This document shows positions 8,022 to 15,526 of a DNA stretch of 64,000 nt, in pieces. Numbering within the stretch: the first letter of the stretch is position 1; the number at the start of each line of letters is the position of its first letter. A model generated the notes under the pieces. It had not been told where the DNA came from. It saw only the letters and a list, made by a program, of their open reading frames with translations, and made no database searches. The stretch spans positions 1,240,001 to 1,304,000 of the forward strand of contig OZ220464.1 of the NCBI GenBank assembly GCA_965115825.1, given 5' to 3'. The DNA is from Bin87 sp965115825. Lineage in GTDB: Bacteria > Chloroflexota > Dehalococcoidia > Lucifugimonadales > UBA3495. A program made the translations under genes and the position numbers.

Positions 8022-8897
8022 CTATAAGGCGGCGGCGAGTTCTTGAATCAAGGCGGCGGCGGCGGCTTTGGTGTCGTCGCGGCGCAGGGCGTACTCGAGG
8101 GAGGCGCGCAGGAGTCCCATGGGGCTGCCGCCGTCGTAGCGCGTACCGAGGAATTCGCAGGCGTACAGGGGGGTATCGCGCATGAGGAGGGCGAGTCCGT
8201 CGGTGAGCTGGATTTCGCCGCCGGCGCCGGGAGGGGTGCGCTCCAGGCAATCAAAGAGGGCGGGCGGGAGCAGATAGCGGCCTACGATGGAGAGGTTGGA
8301 GGGGGCGGTTCCCGGCGGCGGCTTTTCGACGAGCCGACGCACTCGATGGCCGCCGCCGCCCAAGGGTTCAGCGTCGACGATGCCGTAGTTATGGGCCAGC
8401 TCCCAGGGGACGCGCTCCACGGCTATGGCGGCGGCGCCGTCTTGGGCGTCGGCCATGCCGGCCATCATCTGGGAAAGGACGCCGGGAGTGTGGGCGATAA
8501 TGTCGTCGGGGAGGATGACAGCGAAGGGGTCGCTGCCGACAGCGTGGCGGGCGGTAAGCACGGCGTGGCCGAGGCCGAGGGGTTGTTCCTGGATCACGAA
8601 GGAGACGTTGGCGAGGCGCGCGCCGGAACGCGCTTTTTCCAGCAGCGTGGCGTCGTCGGCAAGCCGGGCTTCCAAGTACGGGCGGGGTTGGAAATAGTCG
8701 GCGATGCTCTCTTTGCCGGGGGAGGTGATGATGATGACGTCGGTGATGCCGGCCTCGGCAGCTTCGGCGACCACGTATTGCAGCATGGGCCGGTCGAGGA
8801 TGGGGAGCAGCTCTTTGGGGACGGAGCGGGTCACCGGGAGGAAGCGGGTGCCCAATCCGGCGGCGGGGATTACTGCTTTGCGGATTGGCGTAGGCAT
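8022..8897 (-). CDS. galU: UTP--glucose-1-phosphate uridylyltransferase
   Basis: This nucleotidyltransferase of about 291 residues makes UDP-glucose from UTP and glucose-1-phosphate for glycans and trehalose. The signature is IRKAVIPAAGLGTRFLPVTR followed by VPKELLPILDRPMLQYVVAEA. FVIQEQPLGLGHAVLTAR, DPFAVILPDDII and YGIVDAEPL also match GalU. ATG 8897 is chosen because the conserved region starts five residues later; an upstream in-frame ATG at 8978 would add 27 residues without family similarity. The C-terminal FLGTRYDGGSPMGLLRASLEYAL is the expected GalU end. Confidence 0.93.
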   Translation of the reverse strand: MPTPIRKAVIPAAGLGTRFLPVTRSVPKELLPILDRPMLQYVVAEAAEAGITDVIIITSPGKESIADYFQPRPYLEARLADDATLLEKARSGARLANVSFVIQEQPLGLGHAVLTARHAVGSDPFAVILPDDIIAHTPGVLSQMMAGMADAQDGAAAIAVERVPWELAHNYGIVDAEPLGGGGHRVRRLVEKPPPGTAPSNLSIVGRYLLPPALFDCLERTPPGAGGEIQLTDGLALLMRDTPLYACEFLGTRYDGGSPMGLLRASLEYALRRDDTKAAAAALIQELAAAL

Positions 8898-9011
8898 GGC
8901 AGGGATGATAGCACGCAGGCAGTGGGGGATGCTGGCGAGGCGGCGGGGGTTCAGGTGTCCACCTGGGGCAGTAGGCAAAGTGTTACGGGCGCAGAGTATG
9001 CAGTTATGGGT

Positions 9012-9926
9012 TCAGCTATCCAGCTGGGGCAGTACGTCCTGCACCAAGAGGTCCATGGAGTCGAGCAGGTTTTGGAGGCTGCCGCTGCCATTGAAGTTGA
9101 ACTGGAACTCGTCCAGGCCGGCTTCGTGGCGATAGCGTTTCAGGTCGGATGCCACCTGGGCGACGCTGCCCTGCCCGGTGGGACGCTGGCCGCTCCGGTG
9201 CGCGCTGCCGGTGATGTGGCTGAAGTTGACGCGGAAGCTCATGCGGGTGCGGGGCGGTTCGGCGCGTCCAATTTCGGCGCAGTACTGCCGGAGATGGGCC
9301 TGATTGTCCAGCAGGTCGGCGAGCGGGGTTGGCGTGGGCTGCCACACTGTGGCGAAGCGGGCGGCGCGACGCAAGGAGGGTTGGCCGGAGCCGCCAATCC
9401 ACAGGGGCGGATGGGGCTGCTGGACGGGCTTGGGGTTGACGTGCATATTGTCAAAAGAGAAGAACCGGCCGTGGAAGGCAGTGGGGCCAGGCCGCCAACA
9501 AGCCTGCCAGAGGCGGAGGTATTCGTCGGTGCGGGCGCCGCGCTGGCGATAGGGTACGCCGAGGGCGTCGTATTCCGGTTGGCTCCAGCCGGCGCCGACG
9601 CCGGCGATGGCGCGTCCGCCCGACATTTGGTCGAGGGTGGCTATCATTTTGGCGGTTACGATGGGGTTGCGATAGGGCATGATGAGAACCGAGGTTCCCA
9701 GGGCGATCTGTGAAGTGAGGGCGGCGACGTAGGAAAGAACCATGAGCGGGTCGTACACGTTGCGCCAAGGGAGACTGCGGGGGCTGTCGTCGACGATTAC
9801 ATGGTCGTTGACGAAGAGGGCGTCGCCGCCGAGGGCCTCGGCTTTGAGGGCGGTTTCGGTAATGGCGCGCGGCGTGGCGGGGAAGCCGAGGTAATCGGCG
9901 TTGGGAAGACGGAAGGAGTATTGCAC
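9012..9926 (-). CDS. LLM-class F420/FMN-dependent oxidoreductase, TIGR03619-like
   Basis: This is a 304-residue luciferase-like monooxygenase. It begins MQYSFRLPNADYLGF and contains DALFVNDHVIV, LGTSVLIMPYRNPIVTAKMIATL, GVGAGWSQPEYDALGVPYRQRG, DEYLRLW and PPLWIGGSGQPSLRRAARFA, the segments that define the F420-type branch of this TIM-barrel family. It is transcribed on the minus strand with no close operon partner (115 bases to galU). It is one of four LLM paralogues in the window (others at 20290, 39601 and 53567). The substrate is unknown; F420 or FMN use cannot be decided from sequence alone. Confidence 0.88.
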   Translation of the reverse strand: MQYSFRLPNADYLGFPATPRAITETALKAEALGGDALFVNDHVIVDDSPRSLPWRNVYDPLMVLSYVAALTSQIALGTSVLIMPYRNPIVTAKMIATLDQMSGGRAIAGVGAGWSQPEYDALGVPYRQRGARTDEYLRLWQACWRPGPTAFHGRFFSFDNMHVNPKPVQQPHPPLWIGGSGQPSLRRAARFATVWQPTPTPLADLLDNQAHLRQYCAEIGRAEPPRTRMSFRVNFSHITGSAHRSGQRPTGQGSVAQVASDLKRYRHEAGLDEFQFNFNGSGSLQNLLDSMDLLVQDVLPQLDS

Positions 9927-10010
9927 GATACCACCTCTGCCGGCGGAAGTCGGGGCCGTGAACGTCGGGCGTGGGCAAGGTTAGGGGCAGGCGGCAGCAA
10001 TGTCAACATC

Positions 10011-10019
10011 TGCTACACT
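10011..10019 (+). promoter_or_regulatory. Extended -10 promoter element (TGCTACACT) before sfsA
   Basis: TGC at 10011-10013 and TACACT at 10014-10019 match the extended -10 pattern seen before many genes in this window. No good -35 box lies 16-18 bases upstream. The position favours a start for sfsA downstream of it rather than at 9971. Confidence 0.45.
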
Positions 10020-10066
10020 GGGCGCGGAGCGTGGGCTTCTCGGAGCATTGTTCGGCGAGGGTTATT

Positions 10067-10759
10067 TTGCGGCTGCCAGCGCTGGTTGAGGGACGGTTTA
10101 TCAAACGGCTGAATCGGTTTGCCGCGCTGGTGGACGTTGACCGACGGGAGTATTTGGCGCACGTGCCGAACTCGGGGCGGATGGGGGAGCTGCTGGTTCC
10201 GGGCTGCCGGGCGCTGCTGGCGCCCGTGCCGGCGGGAGCGGCGCGCAAGACGGCCTATGACCTGGCTCTGGTGGACATTGGCGGCGGCGCGCTATGCTCC
10301 GTTGACGCCCGCCTGCCGAACAAGCTGATGGCGGAGGCGATGGCCGAGGGTAGGCTGCCGCCATTCGCCGCCTATCCCGAGGCGCATCCGGAGCAGGCGT
10401 TCGGCGAGAGCCGGCTGGATTTTCTGCTGACCGGGCCGGAGGGTTCCTGCTACGTGGAAACTAAGTCGGTTACGCTGGTGGAGGACGGCGTGGGGCTGTT
10501 TCCCGACGCGCCGACGCTGCGCGGGGTGAAGCATCTGCACAGCCTGATGGAGGCGGTGGAGGCCGGGCATCGGGCAGCGGTGGTTTTTGTGATACAGCGC
10601 GGCGACGTCGGGGCTTTTACGCCTCACTATGCGGCTGACCCACTGCTGGGGGCGACGCTGCGACGGGCGGCGGAGGCCGGCGTGTCGGTTTATGCGTATC
10701 GGTGCGCGGTTGATGAGGGGAGCGTGAGTCTGGGCGATATGGTTGGGGTGCGGTGGTGA
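10067..10759 (+). CDS. sfsA: DNA/RNA nuclease SfsA (sugar fermentation stimulation protein family)
   Basis: The N-terminus LRLPALVEGRFIKRLNRFAA is the typical SfsA start, followed by AHVPNSGRMGELLVPG and ALVDIGGGALCSVDARLPNKL. The catalytic core is SRLDFLLTGPEGSCYVETKSVTL, split here as ESRLDFLL and YVETKSV (D...E-x-K). The tail includes HLHSLMEAVEAGHRAAVVFV. SfsA proteins bind DNA and have PD-(D/E)XK-type nuclease activity. TTG 10067, six bases after GCGAGG, is my preferred start. The longer reading from ATG 9971 would run through a probable promoter and adds non-conserved residues. Confidence 0.88.
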   Translation: MRLPALVEGRFIKRLNRFAALVDVDRREYLAHVPNSGRMGELLVPGCRALLAPVPAGAARKTAYDLALVDIGGGALCSVDARLPNKLMAEAMAEGRLPPFAAYPEAHPEQAFGESRLDFLLTGPEGSCYVETKSVTLVEDGVGLFPDAPTLRGVKHLHSLMEAVEAGHRAAVVFVIQRGDVGAFTPHYAADPLLGATLRRAAEAGVSVYAYRCAVDEGSVSLGDMVGVRW

Positions 10760-10790
10760 CCGGGCTGGCATATGGACATCTGTTATAATC

Positions 10791-10799
10791 CGGTGGGGA
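10791..10799 (+). promoter_or_regulatory. Extended -10 promoter (TGTTATAAT) of the methyltransferase-HNH operon
   Basis: TGT at 10791-10793 and a perfect TATAAT at 10794-10799 lie 32 bases after the sfsA stop and 83 bases before the methyltransferase start. No strong -35 hexamer is present at 17 bases. The operon 10882-14196 therefore has its own promoter. Confidence 0.65.
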
Positions 10800-10881
10800 A
10801 CGTCCGATTTGCAGGGCAGCGCGATACAATCAGCCCCGGCCGTCGGGCCGGATACTTGGTAGCGGGAGACTAGACTGCATT

Positions 10882-12252
10882 ATGGCCGAGCGCAACTTTG
10901 AAAATCGGACGCTGTACCACGGGGAGAACCTGGATTTCCTGCGCGGTATGAACAGCGAAACCGTGAACCTGATTGCTACCGACCCGCCGTTCAACAAGAA
11001 CCGGGATTTTCACGCCACGCCGGACAGCCTGGCCACCGGCGCCGCCTTCCATGACCGCTGGCGCTGGGATGAGGACATTCACGATGAATGGATGATTGCC
11101 ATACAGCGCGATGAGCCGGAGGTCTGGCAGGTCATTACTACCGCCAAGACGGTGTGGGGCGACGATATGGGCGCGTTCCTATGCTATTTGGCTGTACGGC
11201 TGTTGGAGATGCACCGTATCCTGACCGACGATGGCAGCCTGTACCTGCACATAGACCACACGGCCCACGCCTGGGCGAAATGTTTGCTGGACGCCATCTT
11301 TGGCCGGCGCAACTTCCGCAACGAAATCGTCTGGTGCTACACAGGTCCCGGGTCTCCAGGAATGCGTCAGTTCAACCGCAAGCACGATACTTTGCTATGG
11401 TATGCGAAAAGCGACAAGTGGACGTTCAACGGGGACAACGTGCGTATCCCGCATAGAAAATTAAACACAAACCGCGCTGGTCGTGTTATTGCAGATGCTA
11501 TGACCCCAGAATTGAGAGAAAAGTACTTGGAGCGTGGGAAAATCCCAGAAACTTGGTGGCCGGACTTTACTCCGCCTGGCAGATTAAAGAGAGAGCGCAC
11601 GGGCTACCCTACCCAAAAGCCACTTGCTCTCTACGAGCGCATCATTAAGGCCAGCAGCAACTCCAGCGATATGGTGCTGGATCCATTTTGCGGCTGCGCC
11701 ACTACGCCAATCGCCGCCGAGCGTCTGGGTCGGCAGTGGGTGGGTATGGACATTTGGGACGGCGCGATAGGCCAAGTACTGGCCCGGTTGGAGAACGAAG
11801 GGCTGTTGCAGTCGGGGCGCCGGCGGCGGGGGCAGCAGCGGTTGGCAACCGCCGATGTCCACTATGAAACTACCCCACCCAAACGCACTGACGACGGCGA
11901 ACCCGCCACCCTCGCATTGCGGACGCCCACCGGCCGAGCGCGCTATCCTGCGCCCCGGACGCATCACGGGCGATTGCTGGCCGACATTGGGCCGTTCTGC
12001 CAGGGTTGCGGCGCGGACTACGGCTTTGACACGCGGGTGCTGGAAGTTGACCACATCAACCCGCGTTCCCAGGGTGGCACGGACGCCTACGAAAACCTGA
12101 CGCTGCTATGCCCGCCGTGCAACAAGGGGAAGCGCGACCGCTACACGCTGATAGGTTTGCAGCAGGAAAACCGGAAAGACGGGCATATGAAGAACGAAAA
12201 CAACTTGCGGATGGGTCGGGCGCGCGGGCGCACTACCCGGCGGCGGCGATAG
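10882..12252 (+). CDS. DNA adenine methyltransferase (beta class) fused to an HNH endonuclease
   Basis: Residues 1 to about 330 are an N6-adenine/N4-cytosine methyltransferase in beta-class order: motif IV TDPPFNKNRDF (D34), a variable target-recognition part, motif X TGYPTQKPLALYERIIKAS, then motif I VLDPFCGCATTPIAAERLG (D267). Residues about 365-425 form an HNH nuclease: zinc cysteines CQGCG and LLCPPCNKGKRD, catalytic DH in EVDHINPRSQGG (H391) and the N of ENLTLL. A methylase and a nuclease in one chain suggest a self-contained restriction-modification protein or a modification-dependent enzyme (inference). Bases around 11445-11640 (recognition part) are AT-richer than the flanks. It is the first gene of a four-gene operon and has its own promoter. 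Confidence 0.92.
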   Translation: MAERNFENRTLYHGENLDFLRGMNSETVNLIATDPPFNKNRDFHATPDSLATGAAFHDRWRWDEDIHDEWMIAIQRDEPEVWQVITTAKTVWGDDMGAFLCYLAVRLLEMHRILTDDGSLYLHIDHTAHAWAKCLLDAIFGRRNFRNEIVWCYTGPGSPGMRQFNRKHDTLLWYAKSDKWTFNGDNVRIPHRKLNTNRAGRVIADAMTPELREKYLERGKIPETWWPDFTPPGRLKRERTGYPTQKPLALYERIIKASSNSSDMVLDPFCGCATTPIAAERLGRQWVGMDIWDGAIGQVLARLENEGLLQSGRRRRGQQRLATADVHYETTPPKRTDDGEPATLALRTPTGRARYPAPRTHHGRLLADIGPFCQGCGADYGFDTRVLEVDHINPRSQGGTDAYENLTLLCPPCNKGKRDRYTLIGLQQENRKDGHMKNENNLRMGRARGRTTRRRR

Positions 12253-12267
12253 AGTGGGAGGTGCAAG

Positions 12268-12888
12268 ATGAATTTGACGCTCGACGACGTTGTGAATGCG
12301 GAACACTGGGCAACGGCTATGTATCAGCCGGAGGAAGGCGAGATACGAAATACATGCATAGCTTTTTTGGAAGGTTGCGGCGTACAAGATGCGGCGACGG
12401 CAGTGATAACGCCGTTCGAGAGCCCGTGGGCTTGGGTGGCAACACAACAAGGAAACAAGAGGTTCTTGACTGCGTTCGAGATGCAGTCAATGGGAATGCC
12501 GGAGCCGACGGTAACGGTGTGGGACTATCTGGGGCTGGTGGAAGGTGTCTCGCTGATAGAGCCTTTGAACGAATGTTCTTTGTGGACGAGCATACACGTC
12601 AACCTATTGGAAATAAAGGGCGCGTTCTGCCACGGCTGTGGGACAGATTACCGTTTTGACGAACGGGTGCTGGAAGTTGAGCCAATCAAACCGCGTTCAC
12701 AAGTTGGCCCAGATGACTTCTACGAAAGCCTGGAGGTACTCTATGAAGCACTGACGCTACTGTGTCCGCCGTGCAACAGGGTAAAGCGACACCGCGACAT
12801 CTCGCTGGCAGAGTTGCAAGAAGCAAACCGGGCTGACGTAGCTTCGCTGAGGGGCAATGGCTATGCCCCAACAGGACGGTGGCAATGA
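12268..12888 (+). CDS. Protein with degenerate HNH domain, companion of the methyltransferase-HNH
   Basis: ATG 12268 follows a strong GGGAGG, 15 bases after the methyltransferase stop. Residues 1 to about 115 (from MNLTLDDVVNAEHWATAMYQ) match no family I know. Residues about 118-185 copy the HNH end of the preceding protein: CHGCGTDYRFDERVLEVE and LTLLCPPCNRVKRHRD. The zinc cysteines are kept, but the catalytic DH is replaced by EP (E138-P139) and the Asn of ENL by Ala (EAL), so nuclease activity is unlikely. It could be a DNA-binding or regulatory partner. Its stop overlaps the next start (ATGA at 12885). Confidence 0.75.
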   Translation: MNLTLDDVVNAEHWATAMYQPEEGEIRNTCIAFLEGCGVQDAATAVITPFESPWAWVATQQGNKRFLTAFEMQSMGMPEPTVTVWDYLGLVEGVSLIEPLNECSLWTSIHVNLLEIKGAFCHGCGTDYRFDERVLEVEPIKPRSQVGPDDFYESLEVLYEALTLLCPPCNRVKRHRDISLAELQEANRADVASLRGNGYAPTGRWQ

Positions 12889-13592
12889 TCGGGAGCGGCA
12901 ACCTGCTGATGGAGATATACCGGCGTTTGCTGGCGGCTTATGGGCCGCAGGGGTGGTGGCCGGGGGATGGGCGCTTTGAGATGATTGCCGGGGCTATTTT
13001 GACGCAGGCGGCGGCGTGGCGCAACGTGGAGCTGGCGCTGGCGAATCTGCGGGCGGCAGGCATCGGCGACTGGGCGGCGGTGCATAGCATTGATGTTGAC
13101 GCCCTGGGGGAATTGGTGCGTCCATCGGGGTATTACAACGCCAAGGCGCGGAAGCTGAAGGCCTTTGCGGCTCACGTGTGCGATAAGTACGGCGGCTGTC
13201 CGGATGCGATGTTTGCCGGGGAAACGGGGGAGCTCCGGCGGGAGCTGCTGTCAATTTACGGCATCGGGCCGGAGACGGCGGACGATATTCTGGTGTACGC
13301 CATTCTGGTGTACGCCGCCGGGAAGGCTTCCTTCGTGATTGACGCCTATACCATCCGCATTATGACGCGGGTGGGGCTGACGCCGGCGGGTCGGATGGAT
13401 TACGCCGGCTGGCAGGATATGTTCCACGCGGGGCTGCCGGCGGATGTGTCGGTGTACAACGAGTACCACGCGCTGCTGGATCGGCATCACAAGGAGGCCT
13501 GCGCGAAAAACGCGCCGCGCTGCAACGCCTGCTGTCTCCGGGATCTATGCGGACCGGGCGGGCGCGAACCGAGGGAGAATCGGGGGTTTTGA
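12885..13592 (+). CDS. Endonuclease III-like DNA glycosylase with 4Fe-4S cluster (MagIII-like)
   Basis: This HhH-GPD superfamily protein of 235 residues has WWPGDGRFEMIAGAILTQ and AWRNVELALANL, typical of the 3-methyladenine glycosylase III branch. The helix-hairpin-helix GIGPETADDIL carries Glu130 where endonuclease III has its catalytic Lys, so a glycosylase without lyase activity is expected. Catalytic D153 is in VIDAYTIRI. Cysteines C206, C213, C216 and C222 have the exact C-x6-C-x2-C-x5-C spacing of a 4Fe-4S cluster. A 15-base tandem duplication (13287-13316) doubles ILVYA before D153. ATG 12885 overlaps the preceding TGA, implying coupled translation with the nuclease-like gene. Confidence 0.88.
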   Translation: MIGSGNLLMEIYRRLLAAYGPQGWWPGDGRFEMIAGAILTQAAAWRNVELALANLRAAGIGDWAAVHSIDVDALGELVRPSGYYNAKARKLKAFAAHVCDKYGGCPDAMFAGETGELRRELLSIYGIGPETADDILVYAILVYAAGKASFVIDAYTIRIMTRVGLTPAGRMDYAGWQDMFHAGLPADVSVYNEYHALLDRHHKEACAKNAPRCNACCLRDLCGPGGREPRENRGF

Positions 13593-13593
13593 C

Positions 13594-14196
13594 ATGACAA
13601 CGCTCAAAGCGAAAAGCGGCATCCGCCTGTCCGTGGCCGAGTTTCTGGAGCTGGAGGACACGGACGACCGGCGCAAGATGGAACTGGATGACGGAGCGCT
13701 CTATGTCATGCCCAAACCTGGAATAGGCCATAATTTTGCTCAGTTACAGTTTGCGCGCTATCTTGCGGATTATCGGGACTACGCCGGCGGGCCGTCAATT
13801 CAGGCGCATACCGATGTGATAGTGGCGCTGTCGGTGGAGGCCGGTCGGCTGTACGCTCCCGATGTGAGCGTAATTCTGCCGGGCAGCGCCGGCGTGGTGG
13901 GCGACCGTATGGTGGAGGAGGCGCCGGACATTGTGATTGAGATTTTGTCGTCGGACCGCAGCCGGGACCTGGTGCGTAAGCGGCAGGCGTATGCCGAGGC
14001 CGGCGTTCCGCACTACTGGATCTGCGACCTTCGGGGGGACACGGTTACGCTGCTGGATCTGCAAGGCGGGGCTTATGTGGAGCTTGCCAATCTGACCGCA
14101 GATGACACGCTGGCTACGCCGCTGCTGCCCGGCTTCGCTATGCCTCTGGCCGATTTGTTCCGGCACCGGCACCGTCCGCCTTACGCCGGGGAGTGA
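13594..14196 (+). CDS. Uma2 family protein (predicted PD-(D/E)XK nuclease)
   Basis: This 200-residue protein begins one base after the glycosylase stop (TGA c ATG). It shows the Uma2/DUF820 plan: RLSVAEFLELEDTDDRRKME, HNFAQLQFARYLADY, YAPDVSVILPG (the D), EAPDIVIEILSSDRSRDLVRK and YAEAGVPHYWICDL. The family has the restriction-endonuclease fold and is greatly expanded in cyanobacteria and Chloroflexota. Its cellular role is not established. It is the last gene of the operon that starts at 10882. Two other Uma2 genes, of a different subtype with a coiled-coil tail, are at 35074-36725. Confidence 0.88.
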   Translation: MTTLKAKSGIRLSVAEFLELEDTDDRRKMELDDGALYVMPKPGIGHNFAQLQFARYLADYRDYAGGPSIQAHTDVIVALSVEAGRLYAPDVSVILPGSAGVVGDRMVEEAPDIVIEILSSDRSRDLVRKRQAYAEAGVPHYWICDLRGDTVTLLDLQGGAYVELANLTADDTLATPLLPGFAMPLADLFRHRHRPPYAGE

Positions 14197-14245
14197 GTTG
14201 GAGCAGGGCGCCAGCAGCGTCGGGGCGGTTAATGCGCGGCGTTGG

Positions 14246-14254
14246 TGTTATGAT
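14246..14254 (+). promoter_or_regulatory. Extended -10 promoter (TGTTATGAT) before the cupin gene
   Basis: TGT (14246-14248) plus TATGAT (14249-14254) lies 34 bases upstream of ATG 14289 in the 92-base gap after the Uma2 gene. GGAGG at about 14274-14278 is the ribosome site. This separates the cupin transcript from the preceding operon. Confidence 0.5.
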
Positions 14255-14288
14255 GGCGGCATTGCAATTGAACCGGAGGTTTTTGGTT

Positions 14289-14666
14289 ATGCAGGCAGTG
14301 AGGATTTACACGGGAGAGGATGGGGAGTCTCACATTGAGGAGCTGGAGCTGCCCTTTGAGCAGGTTGGGCACGCGATGCGCACGGCGATGCAGCCGGCTA
14401 CCGGAGTGCAGTTCAGCCGCCTGAAGCCGAGCCAGCTGGTGGACTTTCATACTGCGCCGCGTCGCCAGTACGTTATCACGCTGCAAGGGCAGGTGGAGAT
14501 TGGCCTGGGCGACGGGAGCCGGCGCATTTTCAACGTGGGGGACATTGAGCTGTGCGAAGACCTGACGGGGCGCGGGCATACCACCCGCAGCGTCGGGGAC
14601 GTTGACCGGGTGAGCGTAGCCATTCCGCTGGCCGACCAGACGCCCGGCGGCGGGCTGGGAGTGTAG
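14289..14666 (+). CDS. Small cupin-fold protein
   Basis: ATG 14289 starts a protein of about 125 residues, MQAVRIYTGEDGESHIEELE. VDFHTAPRRQYVITLQGQVE followed by LGDGSRRIFNVGDIELCED is the two-strand cupin pattern, with a potential metal-ligand His in FHTAPR. TGRGHTTRS carries a second His. The length fits single-domain cupins. A longer reading from 14193 would include the promoter and is rejected. It is followed 12 bases later by an alpha/beta hydrolase, so the two probably form a transcription unit acting on a small organic substrate (inference). Confidence 0.8.
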   Translation: MQAVRIYTGEDGESHIEELELPFEQVGHAMRTAMQPATGVQFSRLKPSQLVDFHTAPRRQYVITLQGQVEIGLGDGSRRIFNVGDIELCEDLTGRGHTTRSVGDVDRVSVAIPLADQTPGGGLGV

Positions 14667-14678
14667 AAGGAGGAAATC

Positions 14679-15500
14679 ATGCCTGTTGCCGCGCTTGCCG
14701 ACAACCTGGAAATGTACTACGACGATGACGACTTTACCGATCCGTGGCGCGACCCGGCGACGGTGGAGACGGTGGTTCTGCATCACGGGAACGCGAAGAA
14801 CGCGCGGCTGTGGTATGCCTGGCCGCCGCTGCTGGCGCGGCAGTATCGGGTGATTCGCGTGGATGCGCGCGGGTTCGGACGCTCTACCGTGCCGGCGCCG
14901 GGTATCTATGACTGGTCGCTGGAGGGTTTTGCCGGCGACCTGCGCAATCTGCTGGACTACTTGGGAGTGGACAAGGTTCACCTGATTGGCGAAACCATCG
15001 GCGGCACCATTGCGCTGCAATTCGCTTATCAGTATCCGGAGCGGCTGCACACCGTAACGACCTGCACCTCACCGTACAACTTTACCGGCGTGGCAACCTA
15101 TCAGGAGTACTATCGGCTGGTGGCGGAGGAGGGCGTGGAAGGATGGGCTCGGGCTACGGGCGGACGGCGGGTCAGCGCCGACGCGGCGCCGGAGCATCAT
15201 GAGTGGTACATCCGGCAGATGGGGCAGACGGCCCGGCACGTGGTACTGGAAACGCTGGCGTATCTAGGAACGCAGAACCTGACCGACAAGCTACCGTCCA
15301 TCCGGACGCCGGCGCTGGCGATGGTGGGGGAGCTGAGCGAGGGAGACATACCGGAGCGGGCGCAGGGTCAGGCGGACCTGATGCCGAACTGTACGCTGGC
15401 GCGTATCCCCGGCGCCGGGGGCTATGTTCAGCACTCGGCGCCGGAGCAATGCGTGTTGGCGTGGCAGGAATTCGTGGGGGCGGCGCATCAGGCCGGCTAG
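14679..15500 (+). CDS. Alpha/beta hydrolase with Thr at the nucleophile position
   Basis: A strong GAAGGAGG precedes ATG 14679. The 273-residue protein has the oxyanion/loop segment VVLHHGNAKNARLWYAWPPL, VIRVDARGFGRST and the nucleophile elbow HLIGETIGGTIALQFAY. In that elbow the expected Ser of GxSxG is Thr106, read directly as ACC. The probable acid is near ALAMVGELSEGD. The His expected near the C-terminus would lie in GAGGYVQHSAPEQCVLAW. Family membership is secure, but the Ser to Thr change could mean altered or lost hydrolase activity. It shares a transcription unit with the upstream cupin. Confidence 0.85.
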   Translation: MPVAALADNLEMYYDDDDFTDPWRDPATVETVVLHHGNAKNARLWYAWPPLLARQYRVIRVDARGFGRSTVPAPGIYDWSLEGFAGDLRNLLDYLGVDKVHLIGETIGGTIALQFAYQYPERLHTVTTCTSPYNFTGVATYQEYYRLVAEEGVEGWARATGGRRVSADAAPEHHEWYIRQMGQTARHVVLETLAYLGTQNLTDKLPSIRTPALAMVGELSEGDIPERAQGQADLMPNCTLARIPGAGGYVQHSAPEQCVLAWQEFVGAAHQAG

Positions 15501-15526
15501 AAGGGGCCTGGCCGGAAAGGGCGCGG

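Noticed and set aside
8043..9713. 556-codon + strand frame opposite galU and the LLM gene
   Set aside because: Gly/Ala/Val/Asp-rich shadow; the minus strand carries two complete enzyme families in this region.
9971..10066. Longer start of sfsA at ATG 9971
   Set aside because: It would include the TGCTACACT promoter element, and the added residues do not resemble the SfsA N-terminus.
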